Source: Mammaliicoccus lentus (lineage in GTDB: Bacteria; Bacillota; Bacilli; Staphylococcales; Staphylococcaceae). From it: a DNA stretch of 64,000 nucleotides. The translations under genes were made by a program, and so were the position numbers. Each line of letters starts with the position of its first letter. Position 1 is the first letter of the stretch. The notes below the pieces were generated by a model. It was given only the letters and a program-made list of their open reading frames with translations. It did not search any database and was not told where the DNA came from. Shown here piece after piece: positions 29,011-41,193 of this stretch. The DNA lies in contig NZ_PPRS01000001.1 of NCBI RefSeq assembly GCF_002902755.1, positions 1-64,000 on the forward strand, in the 5' to 3' direction.

Positions 29011-29325
29011 TTAACTAATTAATTTTAAACCGATTGTACTCGCTAGTATGATTCCGATAAATAAAATTCTTTTTATATTTTTGGATTCACCGTAGAATAT
29101 AATTCCTAATAGTGCACCACCGACAGCACCAATGCCTGTCCAAACAGCATAACTCGTACTCATCGAAATACTTTTCATTGCGATTGTTAAACAAATAAAG
29201 CTTAAGCCAAAGAATAACATGAGACCTAATAAAGATTTAACGTTATTTCTTTTTGAGTAAATATTAATGAAGAGTACGCCTAACATTTCAAATAAACCTG
29301 CCATAATTAATATTAACCAAGCCAT
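29011..29325 (-). CDS. SMR family guanidinium exporter subunit (second gene)
   Basis: A 104-residue four-helix small multidrug resistance protein. The membrane-embedded Glu is at position 13 (AGLFEML). It begins one base after the stop of a second SMR gene, the arrangement of the paired YkkC/YkkD exporters, and lies behind a guanidine-I riboswitch. Established work on that riboswitch class shows that associated SMR pumps export guanidinium. The pair probably forms a heterodimer. Confidence 0.88.
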   Translation of the reverse strand: MAWLILIMAGLFEMLGVLFINIYSKRNNVKSLLGLMLFFGLSFICLTIAMKSISMSTSYAVWTGIGAVGGALLGIIFYGESKNIKRILFIGIILASTIGLKLIS

Positions 29326-29326
29326 T

Positions 29327-29650
29327 TTAACTTTCCTCCCCTTCTGGTGTAACTAATTTAAGACCTACTACACCGATAATAAGTGTGATGATTAAAATGA
29401 TTTTGCCAATAACGACTGGCTGTCCGAAAAATACAAAATCAACAATTGTGACACCCGTAGCACCTAAACCAACATAAACTGCATACGATGTTCCAACAGG
29501 TAATGCTTTTGAAGCTGTTATTAATAAATAGAAACTAATTACAATAGCTATTAAAGTAACAATCCATTCTAATACGTTACTTGAATGTGTTAAACCAACT
29601 ACCCAGACCACCTCAAATACTGCACCAATGATAATTTTTAACCAATTCAT
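29327..29650 (-). CDS. SMR family guanidinium exporter subunit (first gene)
   Basis: A 107-residue SMR protein with four helices and Glu 13 in GAVFEVVWVVG. The AVYVGLGATG segment forms the third helix. It is the first gene after the guanidine-I riboswitch at 29670-29796. AGGAGG lies just before the ATG. The next SMR gene follows at once. Other SMR substrates are possible, but the riboswitch points to guanidine export. Confidence 0.9.
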   Translation of the reverse strand: MNWLKIIIGAVFEVVWVVGLTHSSNVLEWIVTLIAIVISFYLLITASKALPVGTSYAVYVGLGATGVTIVDFVFFGQPVVIGKIILIITLIIGVVGLKLVTPEGEES

Positions 29651-29669
29651 TATGATTCCTCCTCAAATT

Positions 29670-29796
29670 AAAAAGCCCGGGAAACTTATATTAAAAATAA
29701 GTCTCCCAGGCTTTTATCCTTCCGTGTCACAAGCATTAACTTGTGGCTTTCTCTCGGTCCAGGCTAACATTGTGTTACGGAACCCTAGAAAGCTTT
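29670..29796 (-). promoter_or_regulatory. guanidine-I (ykkC) riboswitch with terminator
   Basis: The minus strand shows the class landmarks: CTAGGGTTCCG, GGACCGAGAGAAA, ACACGGAAGGA and AAAAGCCTGGGAGA. The last block forms the terminator stem with TTTCCCGGGCTTTTT (29671-29714). Ligand binding is expected to sequester the AGCCTGGGAGA side, prevent the terminator and switch on the two SMR genes. Confidence 0.93.
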
Positions 29797-29811
29797 ATTA
29801 AATTAATTTGA

Positions 29812-29840
29812 ATTATAGCAAATAGATTTTGACTGGTCAA
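29812..29840 (-). promoter_or_regulatory. promoter of the guanidine riboswitch operon
   Basis: On the minus strand, -35 TTGACC (29835-29840), a 17-base spacer and -10 TATAAT (29812-29817). Transcription would start about 10-15 bases before the aptamer. Confidence 0.8.
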
Positions 29841-29937
29841 TGAAAGTATAATTCGTATCACAAATTAACAAATAACAACACAAATCATATATAATATATA
29901 TAACAGACTATGATTTAAAGTAATTGAGGTGAAATCA

Positions 29938-30270
29938 TTGAATCATACAGGATATCGTATTAAACAAAGAAGGGAAGAACTTGGATTTACGACATATAAA
30001 TTAGCTAAACTAGCTGATGTAAACCAGTCTACAATTTCTCGTTATGAAACGGGACAGACTTCTAAACTAACGCCAAAAATGGTCGAAAAATTAGCTATCG
30101 CTCTTTCAACAACACCTGCGTATATCATGGGGTGGGTCAATGTCCCTGAAGCTTATGAAGACGAAGAAGACTCCATGCTCATTAATGAATCTATACAATT
30201 ATTAAGATCTTTAAGTAAAGAGAAGAAAAGAGAAGTTTATCATTTAATAAAAGATATTTCTTCAAAATAA
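29938..30270 (+). CDS. XRE-family transcriptional regulator
   Basis: A 110-residue protein with a Cro/CI-type helix-turn-helix at about 5-60 (LAKLADVNQSTISRYETG). A short acidic linker and a C-terminal helix resembling an oligomerisation tail follow. A TTG start at 29938 is preferred: GAGGTG lies 6 bases upstream, while the GTG at 29929 falls within that site. It is divergent from the SMR operon, so it might sense related stress, but no operator was found. Confidence 0.8.
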   Translation: MNHTGYRIKQRREELGFTTYKLAKLADVNQSTISRYETGQTSKLTPKMVEKLAIALSTTPAYIMGWVNVPEAYEDEEDSMLINESIQLLRSLSKEKKREVYHLIKDISSK

Positions 30271-30292
30271 TTTATAATGATTTTATAAAAAT

Positions 30293-30336
30293 AAGCATAT
30301 CACTTTTATCTAAAATATTAGTTAAGTGATATGCTT
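30293..30336. terminator. terminator between XRE gene and DUF4097 gene
   Basis: AAGCATATCACTT and AAGTGATATGCTT form a 13-bp perfect stem, followed by TGTTTATTTT. It serves convergent genes. Confidence 0.8.
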
Positions 30337-30385
30337 GTTTATTTTGAATTGGGAATTATGTCCTAAGTGCTTCTAAAATATTTGA

Positions 30386-31177
30386 TTAATCTATTTGAAT
30401 AGAACCCACATCGCTCGTAATTTTCACTAAATTATCTCCAGATCCTACTTTTTTATTTTTCAATTCTGGTTGATTGATTTTAGCATTACCGACGTCTTGT
30501 TCGATATCTAAAAATGTATTCTTTGGTGCTTCATTATATATTAGTTTAATAGCACCTGTGTCTGTCTTAATATTAAGTGGTTTATCAGCTGGTACACCAT
30601 TCATTTTAATTGTTCCTGTGTCTGCTTCTAATTTGCCACTTTCAAAATCTATATTATGCGTTGAAATTTTTCCAGTATCTGAATCCACTTTTAAATTTCC
30701 CAATTGTGAATTTGAAATATCTATCATACCTGTATCTACTTTAAATGTTGAAGTTTGAGATTTAATATCTTTAACGCTTAATTTCCCTGTATCTGTTTTT
30801 ACATTTAAGCTATTTAATTCTTCTGGTACTGTAACTTCAATTTGTGTATGCATGTTTTTAAATAAATCAAAATTTATTATGTCAAATTGATTTTTAACAT
30901 TAATATCTAAAGTATCGCCTCTAACCTTTGAGCTTACTTGGAAATCATCTTTGCTTCCAACTGATTTCACTTTAAATTGGTTACCTTTTTTAATTTTTAC
31001 GGCTGCATCTTTTCCATTTACTTTGATATTCTTTATCTCACTTTGGTAAGTTTCATTAATAAGCGTTTCTTCACTCATGTTCTTTGCTGATTTTTGACCT
31101 TCTATTAACGTCATAGTGCCAAATACTATAAACAAAATTAATCCAGCACCAAATAATATCCATAATGTTTTCTTCAT
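30386..31177 (-). CDS. DUF4097 family membrane-anchored beta-helix protein
   Basis: A 263-residue protein. It has one N-terminal membrane helix (about 5-22) and a repetitive beta-strand domain with many DTG-type turns (KTDTGKLSV, KVDTGMIDI, DSDTGKIST). DUF4097 proteins of this kind are linked to envelope stress systems such as LiaX/YvlB. The start overlaps the DUF1700 stop (ATGA), so the two were one operon. The upstream partner is truncated here, so expression may be lost or altered. Confidence 0.83.
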   Translation of the reverse strand: MKKTLWILFGAGLILFIVFGTMTLIEGQKSAKNMSEETLINETYQSEIKNIKVNGKDAAVKIKKGNQFKVKSVGSKDDFQVSSKVRGDTLDINVKNQFDIINFDLFKNMHTQIEVTVPEELNSLNVKTDTGKLSVKDIKSQTSTFKVDTGMIDISNSQLGNLKVDSDTGKISTHNIDFESGKLEADTGTIKMNGVPADKPLNIKTDTGAIKLIYNEAPKNTFLDIEQDVGNAKINQPELKNKKVGSGDNLVKITSDVGSIQID

Positions 31178-31644
31178 GATTTAGCACTTCCTTTAACGAT
31201 AGAAATATTCCATCTTAAATATTTTACAAACAATTTATACGACCATTTCGTTAATAAATAAGTGACTGTAAATATCATTAAACCTAAACCAAAACTAGTT
31301 ATGACGACATAAACGTCAATTGATTGTATTGCATCAAATCCATTGTAAAGCCCTTTTACAATCAACATTGCTGGTGTAATTAATAAAGATAATGTTGTCA
31401 CGATAAAACTAAATAAAATAGAAATAATAATGACAAATGGAATTAAAATAACAAAGAAATTTAATATTCCTAGTCCCATCACAGATATAATGGCTTGCCA
31501 TACGTTACCCACTTTATTATTTGTTTCTGCTCTATCAAGTGCTAATGTCGCATTGAGCTCTTTAGCAATTTCTTTAGGATGTCCTAGCTCTTTAGCAATC
31601 ATATCTTCAGTTTGTCCGTCTTCGATACCACTAATAAAATGAAG
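31174..31644 (-). pseudogene. DUF1700 membrane protein, 5'-truncated
   Basis: The remaining frame reads HFISGIEDGQTEDMIAKELG and then three or four hydrophobic helices. Intact DUF1700 proteins have about 40 more residues before this motif (a conserved helical N-terminus). Here the frame is stopped by TAA at 31645-31647, directly beyond the point where similarity should continue. An internal ATG at 31602 could give 142 residues. The usual upstream PadR regulator gene is absent. The break coincides with another broken gene at 31638, so a deletion or rearrangement is likely. Confidence 0.8.
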
Positions 31645-31856
31645 TTAAAGAAGAAATTAAATTAAGACAATCTTTAAAACAAGCCCTTAAAGATTATTTC
31701 GAAAAAAATAATCAGTCCTATTACTTCGGTGGTAAAGGTTCTCAAGACGGAGAATACATCAACACTGAAGATGGAATATTTCTACATATTGATCCTTCTA
31801 CTTTAGAAGAATGGAAATCTACTCAAGATATCGAAAAAATCCTCAACATAAAGTGA
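31638..31856 (+). pseudogene. 3' fragment of an unidentified gene
   Basis: A 72-codon open stretch with strongly coding-like composition but no start codon. It encodes a helical, charged start (EVKEEIKLRQSLKQALKDYF) followed by GGKGSQDGEYINTEDG and ends LNIK-stop at 31854-31856. In-frame TAA TAA lies immediately upstream. No family is recognised. It abuts the truncated DUF1700 gene, so both ends of one rearrangement are visible. Confidence 0.6.
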
Positions 31857-31863
31857 CATAAAG

Positions 31864-31912
31864 GAGTGGGACAGAAATTTCGTTTTATTAAAAAAATTTC
31901 GTAGTCCCATTC
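31864..31912. terminator. staphylococcal GTGGGACAGAAATTT-type hairpin
   Basis: AGTGGGACAGAAATTT pairs with AAATTTCGTAGTCCCATT around an A/T loop. It is a common staphylococcal intergenic hairpin and probably a terminator for genes on both sides. Confidence 0.7.
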
Positions 31913-31924
31913 TATAATATTATT

Positions 31925-32563
31925 CTAATTTATGTATTCTTTTAGATAATAACCATATAAACCTTCACCATCTTTAGAAAGTACATGCTCGTATCCTTTT
32001 AATCCTTTTCTTTCTGTCTTCCATCCTTGTTCCTTATAGAATAACTGACCTTCTTTACTTGTTTCAATAGCACTGATTGGATCATCTTCAGTCTGAAGGC
32101 CATAGTCATTTTCACCAACAATCCAAGTTAATGGAAATGTTCCTGATACTATTTCATCTTTTTTTACATGATTTGCTATACCTTCTGTTTTCGGCGAACC
32201 CCCGCCACCAAATAGAACCGCTCCTCCTTCTTTAACGTTTAACATTGGTAATTGATCAATTAACCAATAAGTTGTCATTTCTGAACCACCTGAAAAACTT
32301 CCAATCCATAAATGATCATGATTGGGTATAGAAGAGATAAGTTCTATTAAATATTTTGAGTTTTCTTCGCCCTTCTTCCACCAAATATAGTCATCGGCTG
32401 GTGTTTTAGGAACAATTAAAGTTAAATTCTTATCTTTAGCTACCTTCTTAACGCCAAGTTTTCCACCTAGATACAACTCTGAATCAGGATGACTTAATTC
32501 ATAAGCACCGTCACCATGCAACCAAACTAATACACCTTTAGGGTTTGAAACAGGATAAATCAT
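31925..32563 (-). CDS. alpha/beta-hydrolase, N-terminal anchor lost by start-codon change
   Basis: The 212-residue frame has LVWLHGDGAYE, a nucleophile elbow GSFSGG, an Asp region (VGENDYG) and GYEHVLS as a late His, all fitting an esterase/phospholipase fold. In frame upstream to 32698 it continues with a signal-anchor sequence (IKKLLLALVAFIVIGAAIYF). That stretch opens with ATA at 32696-32698, 7 bases after GGGAGTG. The natural start was almost certainly ATG. As read, only the internal ATG at 32563 remains, giving a protein without its membrane anchor, or the gene is dead. Confidence 0.75.
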   Translation of the reverse strand: MIYPVSNPKGVLVWLHGDGAYELSHPDSELYLGGKLGVKKVAKDKNLTLIVPKTPADDYIWWKKGEENSKYLIELISSIPNHDHLWIGSFSGGSEMTTYWLIDQLPMLNVKEGGAVLFGGGGSPKTEGIANHVKKDEIVSGTFPLTWIVGENDYGLQTEDDPISAIETSKEGQLFYKEQGWKTERKGLKGYEHVLSKDGEGLYGYYLKEYIN

Positions 32564-32904
32564 ATATTCACCCTCAATTCCATCTTTTGAAGTATAGTGA
32601 TGTATTTTATTGTCTCTATCAAATTTTAAATTAACAAAAAAATATATAGCAGCCCCTATTACAATAAATGCAACTAGTGCTAAAAGTAACTTCTTTATAA
32701 CGTTTCACTCCCTGCAAAATTCACCTATCCAAATATGATATTAACTTTATATTACATATATTTGTTAAAAAATTCCATAACAAACAAAGCAATTCATAAA
32801 ATAAGTTTTTCTAAATCTGATTTACTTTGAGCCCTTTAAAACGATGTATATTATGTATATAATTATATACATAAATATATAATTGGATGGAGAGAGAAAT
32901 TGAT

Positions 32905-34131
32905 ATGGAACAATTTAAACATTATTTACTTAAATTCAAATGGCTTATTATTGCAATTATAGCTATTATTATTGTGGCAACTATTATTACATTAGTCGTT
33001 AAAAATAAAGCGATAGATGTAAAAGGAGACGTAGATGTAGAATTTTCTGGGTATGATAAAAGTGGGAATGCTACACTAACTGAAGGCTCAGAAGAAAAGA
33101 TTGAACGTAAACTTTTAGTTCAATCGCTAAAACAAAGCAAATTTAAAAATAAAGAAGTCATTGATATGATAAAGAATGGTGATGAAGATGATATAGACCC
33201 TATGAACTTCAATAACGAAGAACAAAAGAAACTTGAAAAAGCAGAGAAAATATACGATAGCGTTGAGCTCGATACATATAATGATAGTAATTTATCTAAT
33301 GGTGATAAAACGACAGTAAAATTATCTGTAAAAAAGGGTATTTCAGATGATTACAAACTTAAAGTGAAAGAATTCAAAAAATCATTCAAAGCAAAAGGCC
33401 TTAAAAAACCTAAAACTGTAACAACTAAAGACATATTCTCTAATATTGAAACGAAATTTACTGGTTTAAACAACTCTGGAAAATTAAACTTAATTACTAA
33501 AGATGATAAAAGTGATGGTTATGATATTAGCTCATATAATTTTACCGTCCCTAACAACGGCAACTTGAAAAATGGTGATAAAATAAATTTAGAACTACCA
33601 AAAGAATTAATAAGTAATATACAAGACAGTGGTTCAAAAACATTTAAAGGATCAAAAACATATCAAGTTGAAGTTAAAGATTTACCAGATGTTGATGATA
33701 TAGATAACATTAATGACATTATCGACAAAACAAAAACACAAATTAAAGAAGACAACAAAAGTACGAAATACAATAAGAAATCAACAGAAATATTAAGTAG
33801 CTATTACAAAATTGGATCTGAAGAAGATGAGTATAGCTTCGGTTATGAAGAAGATGATAACGAATCAGAAAAAGTAACACCAACATCTACGTTAGAACCG
33901 GACAAATATACAATACTTACTACAGCCAAAATAACAGACCATGACAAATATTCAGATGATACGACAAGATATAAAGGTTACGGCTATAAAAATTACACAC
34001 TAGAAGGCAAACGCCTCATCAAAGATGAATCCACAACAGAAGTTATGAATAACTTCACAAATGAAAAACAAGAAGACCTTATAAACGAATTAAAGAGCGA
34101 AAATTTCGTGAAAGTTGAAACTAAGAAATAG
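32905..34131 (+). CDS. membrane-anchored protein with long extracellular region, unknown function
   Basis: A 408-residue protein with a single membrane helix at about 13-36 (WLIIAIIAIIIVATIITLVV) and a long Lys/Asp-rich extracellular part. Two beta-rich repeats begin VEFSGYDKSGNATL and TKFTGLNNSGKLNL, each followed by a NGDK motif, indicating tandem domains. This resembles the TcaA/YvbJ-type architecture, without the zinc ribbon. The ATG at 32905 is preferred since GGAGAGAG lies 8 bases upstream; another ATG at 32887 precedes that site. The function is not known. Confidence 0.75.
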   Translation: MEQFKHYLLKFKWLIIAIIAIIIVATIITLVVKNKAIDVKGDVDVEFSGYDKSGNATLTEGSEEKIERKLLVQSLKQSKFKNKEVIDMIKNGDEDDIDPMNFNNEEQKKLEKAEKIYDSVELDTYNDSNLSNGDKTTVKLSVKKGISDDYKLKVKEFKKSFKAKGLKKPKTVTTKDIFSNIETKFTGLNNSGKLNLITKDDKSDGYDISSYNFTVPNNGNLKNGDKINLELPKELISNIQDSGSKTFKGSKTYQVEVKDLPDVDDIDNINDIIDKTKTQIKEDNKSTKYNKKSTEILSSYYKIGSEEDEYSFGYEEDDNESEKVTPTSTLEPDKYTILTTAKITDHDKYSDDTTRYKGYGYKNYTLEGKRLIKDESTTEVMNNFTNEKQEDLINELKSENFVKVETKK

Positions 34132-34139
34132 AAAATAGA

Positions 34140-34180
34140 CCCTAAAAATTCAGGAGTAAAGCTGAATTTTTAGGGTTTTT
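34140..34180. terminator. terminator after the membrane-anchored protein
   Basis: CCCTAAAAATTCAG and CTGAATTTTTAGGG form a 14-bp stem with TTTTTTAT behind. It lies between convergent genes. Confidence 0.85.
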
Positions 34181-34200
34181 TATTTAGTTATAAAGATAAT

Positions 34201-34791
34201 TTAAACAAAAGGATTTCCATATTTATCATTGTATTTATAAAAGCCATTTCTATACATATAAATCTTTTTTTCGATATTATTCGGGCTAGCAAATTCTATT
34301 AATTCTAATACTAATTCTGTAAATTCAATAGGAGCTGTACCATTTGCAGTAACTAATTTTCCATCTTTCACTGCTTGTTCTTCTATAAAATTATCCTTAG
34401 AATTATATTCATTATAATCTTCCCATAAATAAACGGTATTTCCAGTATGTCTTGAGTCATTTAAGAAACCATGTTTCGCTAAGTAATCAACAGCACCACA
34501 TATAGCTCCCACAGGAATACCTTTATTAAATGTTTCTTGCACAAACTTTAATAGTTTATGATTGTCATTGTCCCAAGAATTAGCACCAATCATTATTAAA
34601 AGATCATAATTTTTAGGTTCGTCACCAATTATATAATCAATTAAAACAGTAAAACCTCCTAAAGAAACTACCTTCTCTTCAATTGAAATCGTATTAACAG
34701 ACCAAGATTCACTTTGATTTAAAGTCGAAGACAAATAACTACCTTCCCAATCAGCAAAACCATCTAACAAAAGAAACAATGCTTTTTTCAT
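34201..34791 (-). CDS. DJ-1/PfpI family protein
   Basis: A 196-residue protein of the glutamine-amidotransferase-like fold. The conserved Cys elbow is GAICGAVDYL near residue 97, followed by the SRHTGN stretch. Family members act as proteases, chaperones, deglycases or sensors; the activity here cannot be assigned. AAAAGGAG precedes the ATG. It is a single gene. Confidence 0.82.
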   Translation of the reverse strand: MKKALFLLLDGFADWEGSYLSSTLNQSESWSVNTISIEEKVVSLGGFTVLIDYIIGDEPKNYDLLIMIGANSWDNDNHKLLKFVQETFNKGIPVGAICGAVDYLAKHGFLNDSRHTGNTVYLWEDYNEYNSKDNFIEEQAVKDGKLVTANGTAPIEFTELVLELIEFASPNNIEKKIYMYRNGFYKYNDKYGNPFV

Positions 34792-35070
34792 AATTGAAAA
34801 CTCCTTTTATTTTACTGTTTCAATCATACAAAATTTAAGGGATAAAATAAATTATTAGATGAATAATTAAATTTATAATTTCCTAGGAAATAGTGATTTA
34901 TCTAAATTAGTCGATGTTTTTATTTTTCGTTGATGGAAATAATGTATTTGTAATTGTATGCTTTACATAGTAGGAGAAGTGATTCCGTGGTCTCGAAATT
35001 AACTGCACATGAAAATGTAGTTCTATACCTATCATATAGCATTGATGATTAAACAGAGAGGAGTTTCTTT

Positions 35071-36176
35071 ATGATTAATTATGGTATTGTAGGAACAGGT
35101 TATTTTGGAGCTGATTTAGCACGCTCCATTAATAAAATTGAAGATGCTAAAGTAATTGCAGTATTTGATCCAAATCATGCAGAGGAAATAGCTGAAGAAT
35201 TAGAAGCTGAAACGTGTTCAAGTCTCGATGATTTAGTAGCTCGCAATGACATCGATTGTGTTATTGTCGCATCTCCAAGTTATCTTCATCGTGAACCAGT
35301 TATTAAAGCTGCTGAAAATGGTAAACATGTTTTTTGCGAAAAACCAATAGCTTTAAATTTTGAAGATTGTAGAGCTATGGTAGATGCCTGTGAAAAAAAT
35401 AATGTTATCTTCATGGCAGGACATATTATGAATTTCTTTAATGGCGTTCATTATGCAAAAGAACTAGTTACACAAGGCAAAATTGGAAAAGTATTATATT
35501 GTCATGCTACTCGTACAGGTTGGGAAGAACAACAATCAAAAGTTTCTTGGAAAAAATACGTTCTCAATCAGGCGGCCATTTATATCATCATATTCACGAA
35601 TTAGACTGTATCCAGTTTATTATGGGAGGTCTACCACAGAAAGCTACAATGGTTGGCGGAAATGTTTATCATAAAGGCGATAATTTCGGTGATGAAGATG
35701 ATATGTTAATTATTAATTTAGAGTATGACGATAATCAATATGCTTTATTAGAATATGGAAATGCCTTTCGTTGGGGAGAACACTACGTCCTTATCGAAGG
35801 AACAAAAGGAGCTATCAAACTTGACCTTTATAATACTGGTGGCACACTAAGAATAAAAGGTGAAAAAGAATCACACTTTTTAGTACATGAAACGCAACAA
35901 GAAGACGATGAAAGAACTAACATTTACACAGGTCGTGGTATGGATGGTGCGATTGCTTATGGTAAACCAGGCGTCAGATGTCCATTATGGCTTCAAACAT
36001 GTATTGATAAAGAAATGTCTTATCTTCACAACGTTCTTAAAGGAGGAGATGTAACAGAAGAATATGTTAACCTTCTTAACGGTGTTGCAGCCCTAGAATC
36101 AATAGCAACTGCAGATGCATGCACACTTTCATTAAAAGAAGACCGCAAAGTTTCACTTGATGAAATTACGAATTAA
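35071..36176 (+). pseudogene. Gfo/Idh/MocA family oxidoreductase, frameshifted
   Basis: The first frame begins MINYGIVGTGYFGADLA with an N-terminal Rossmann fold and the EKP motif (CEKPIALN). It breaks after QQSKVSWKK and continues in another frame as IRSQSGGHLYHHIHELDCIQ, the start of the C-terminal domain. The shift lies in a run of six A at 35551-35556; seven A would restore one 368-residue frame. This can be a real one-base deletion, a sequencing error, or slippage on the run. The substrate (sugar or inositol-like) is unknown. AGAGAGGAG precedes the ATG. Confidence 0.85.
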
Positions 36177-36181
36177 GATAA

Positions 36182-36219
36182 AACCCTCCTGTCAAATCAA
36201 CATTTGACAGGAGGGTTTA
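36182..36219. terminator. bidirectional terminator between guaA and the oxidoreductase
   Basis: AAACCCTCCTGTCAAAT and ATTTGACAGGAGGGTTT form a 17-bp perfect stem with A and T runs at both ends. It ends the guanine operon and the convergent gene. Confidence 0.9.
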
Positions 36220-36255
36220 TTAAGGGAAAGGATCATCCCATATTCTATTGAATTT

Positions 36256-37800
36256 TTATTCCCACTCGATCGTACTTGGGGGCTTAGATGTTATGTCATA
36301 GACTACTCTGTTTACGTGGTCTACTTCATTAACGATACGGCTTGATATTTTTTGTAATACTTCCCAGTCTATTCTTGCGAAGTCACTCGTCATTCCATCT
36401 ATTGAAGTTACAGCACGAATGCCTACTGTGTAGTCATATGTGCGGTAATCTCCCATAACGCCTACTGAACGAATGTCTGGTAATACTGTGAAGTATTGCC
36501 AAATTTCTCTTTCTAGACCTTCTTCACGTACGACTTCTCTTAGGATCGCATCTGATTCTCTAACGATTTCTAATTTGTCTTCTGTGATTTCTCCTAATAC
36601 ACGGATACCTAACCCTGGTCCTGGGAATGGTTGACGCCATACAAGGTGTTCTGGGATGCCTAATTCAATTCCTAATGCGCGCACTTCATCTTTGAATAGT
36701 GTATTGATTGGTTCGATTAATTGGAACTGCATGTCTTCTGGTAATCCACCAACGTTATGGTGTGATTTAATTGTTTGTGCAGTTTTCGTACCTGATTCAA
36801 TAATGTCTGTGTAAAGTGTACCTTGTGCTAAGTAGTCTACACCTTCTAATTTAGAAGCTTCATCATCGAATACGTACACAAATTCGTTACCAATGATTTT
36901 ACGTTTTTGTTCTGGATCTGAAACGCCATCTAATTTTTTCATAAAACGATCTCTAGCATCTACTCTGATGATGTTCATATTGAAGCCTTCACCAAAGTTC
37001 TCCATAACCATGTCGCCTTCTCCTTTTCTAAGAAGTCCATGGTCTACGAAAATACATGTAAGTTGATCACCGATTGCTTTATGTAGCAAGACAGCTACTA
37101 CTGAAGAGTCTACTCCGCCACTCATTGCACATAGTACTTTACGGTCTCCAACTTGTTCTCTAATTTTTTCGGTTTCAATATCTACGAAGTTTTCCATTGT
37201 CCAGTTCCCTGTACATTCACAAACACGACGAATGAAGTTTCTTAATAAATCATTTCCGTATTCTGTATGTCTTACTTCTGGATGGAATTGAACACCATAT
37301 AGCTTTCTTGATTTATCTTCTATAGCTGCATTTTGACAACTTGGGCTATCTGCAATGATTTCGAAGTTTTCAGGTATATCAATAACTTTATCACTGTGAC
37401 TCATCCATACAGTTTGGCTATTAGGCAAGCTAAAGAATAAATCGTCATCTGATTTTACGTTTAATGTCGCTTTACCATATTCACGTTCACTTGCTCTTTC
37501 AACTGAACCGCCCAGTAATTTTGTCATTAATTGCATACCATAACAAATACCTAGAACTGGAATACCTAATTCAAAAATTTCAGGATTTACTGTGAAAGAT
37601 CCTTCTTCATATACTGAATTCGGGCCTCCAGAAAGGATAATTCCTTTAGGATTCATTTTTTTAATTTCTTCCATTGAGATTTCATGGTCGTGTAATTCAC
37701 TATATACGCCCATTTCTCTTATACGGCGTGTAATCAATTGATTATATTGACTACCAAAATCTAATACAAGAATTAATTCTTGCTCAAAAGCCATTTCCAT
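36256..37800 (-). CDS. guaA: GMP synthase (glutamine-hydrolysing)
   Basis: A 514-residue enzyme that makes GMP from XMP. The amidotransferase domain has Cys 86 in GICYGMQL and the His/Glu pair in [10 protein letters not shown]. The synthetase PP-loop SGGVDSS is near residue 233 and the dimer domain ends PPSTIEWE. It is the last gene of the xpt operon. Its 3' end is used as an island attachment site in S. aureus, but here a simple terminator and one ordinary gene follow. Confidence 0.97.
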   Translation of the reverse strand: MEMAFEQELILVLDFGSQYNQLITRRIREMGVYSELHDHEISMEEIKKMNPKGIILSGGPNSVYEEGSFTVNPEIFELGIPVLGICYGMQLMTKLLGGSVERASEREYGKATLNVKSDDDLFFSLPNSQTVWMSHSDKVIDIPENFEIIADSPSCQNAAIEDKSRKLYGVQFHPEVRHTEYGNDLLRNFIRRVCECTGNWTMENFVDIETEKIREQVGDRKVLCAMSGGVDSSVVAVLLHKAIGDQLTCIFVDHGLLRKGEGDMVMENFGEGFNMNIIRVDARDRFMKKLDGVSDPEQKRKIIGNEFVYVFDDEASKLEGVDYLAQGTLYTDIIESGTKTAQTIKSHHNVGGLPEDMQFQLIEPINTLFKDEVRALGIELGIPEHLVWRQPFPGPGLGIRVLGEITEDKLEIVRESDAILREVVREEGLEREIWQYFTVLPDIRSVGVMGDYRTYDYTVGIRAVTSIDGMTSDFARIDWEVLQKISSRIVNEVDHVNRVVYDITSKPPSTIEWE

Positions 37801-37819
37801 AATAGTCCTGCTCCTTTAA

Positions 37820-40592
<2,773 letters not shown>

Positions 40593-40593
40593 C

Positions 40594-41169
40594 TTATTCG
40601 TCCACCAATTTGACTTTGTTACCTGCTAAAGATGCAACTTGGCACAATGATAAGACGTCTAATCCTTCTGATTGTAATTTTTCTCTTCCCGGTTGAAAAC
40701 TCTTTTCTATTACAATTCCAACTCCAGTAGTAGTTGCATTTGCAGATTGAACTAATCGGTGTAAGCCTAATGATGCTTCACCATTCGCTAGAAAGTCATC
40801 AATAATCAATACATGATCATCTTCATCTAAAAATTGTTTCGAAATAACAACTGTACTTGTTGTATTCTTTGTGAACGAATGAATATCTGTGTGATAAAAT
40901 TCATTTGTCATTGTAGAAGGTTTTGCTTTTTTGGCAAATAAACAAGGCACATCTAAATGTAGAGAAGCCATAATAGCTGGCGCAATACCTGAAGCTTCAA
41001 TCGTTAACACTTTTGTTATTTTTTTCTCTTTAAAATGATCGACAATTGCTTGTCCTACTTCGTACATAAGTTTTGCATCAATTTGGTGATTTAAAAATGA
41101 ATCAACTTTAAGTATCTTTTCATCAATAACTACACCATCTTCTTTAACCCTATTCTGTAGTGTCCTCAC
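40594..41169 (-). CDS. xpt: xanthine phosphoribosyltransferase
   Basis: A 191-residue enzyme joining xanthine and PRPP to XMP. The PRPP motif is VLIIDDFLANGEA and the N-terminal stretch VKEDGVVIDEKILKVD is conserved. A GTG at 41167-41169 is taken as start because GAGGAGG lies 8 bases upstream and it matches the family length. A longer reading to 41259 would run into the riboswitch terminator. Confidence 0.92.
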   Translation of the reverse strand: MRTLQNRVKEDGVVIDEKILKVDSFLNHQIDAKLMYEVGQAIVDHFKEKKITKVLTIEASGIAPAIMASLHLDVPCLFAKKAKPSTMTNEFYHTDIHSFTKNTTSTVVISKQFLDEDDHVLIIDDFLANGEASLGLHRLVQSANATTTGVGIVIEKSFQPGREKLQSEGLDVLSLCQVASLAGNKVKLVDE

Positions 41170-41193
41170 ACTACTCGCCTCCTCATTTAGATT

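Noticed and set aside
34999-35064. 21-codon GTG frame before the oxidoreductase
   Set aside because: Too short, no similarity; a leader peptide cannot be supported.
36182-36260. Possible island attachment at the guaA 3' end
   Set aside because: Only a bidirectional terminator and an ordinary gene follow; no integrase or repeats.
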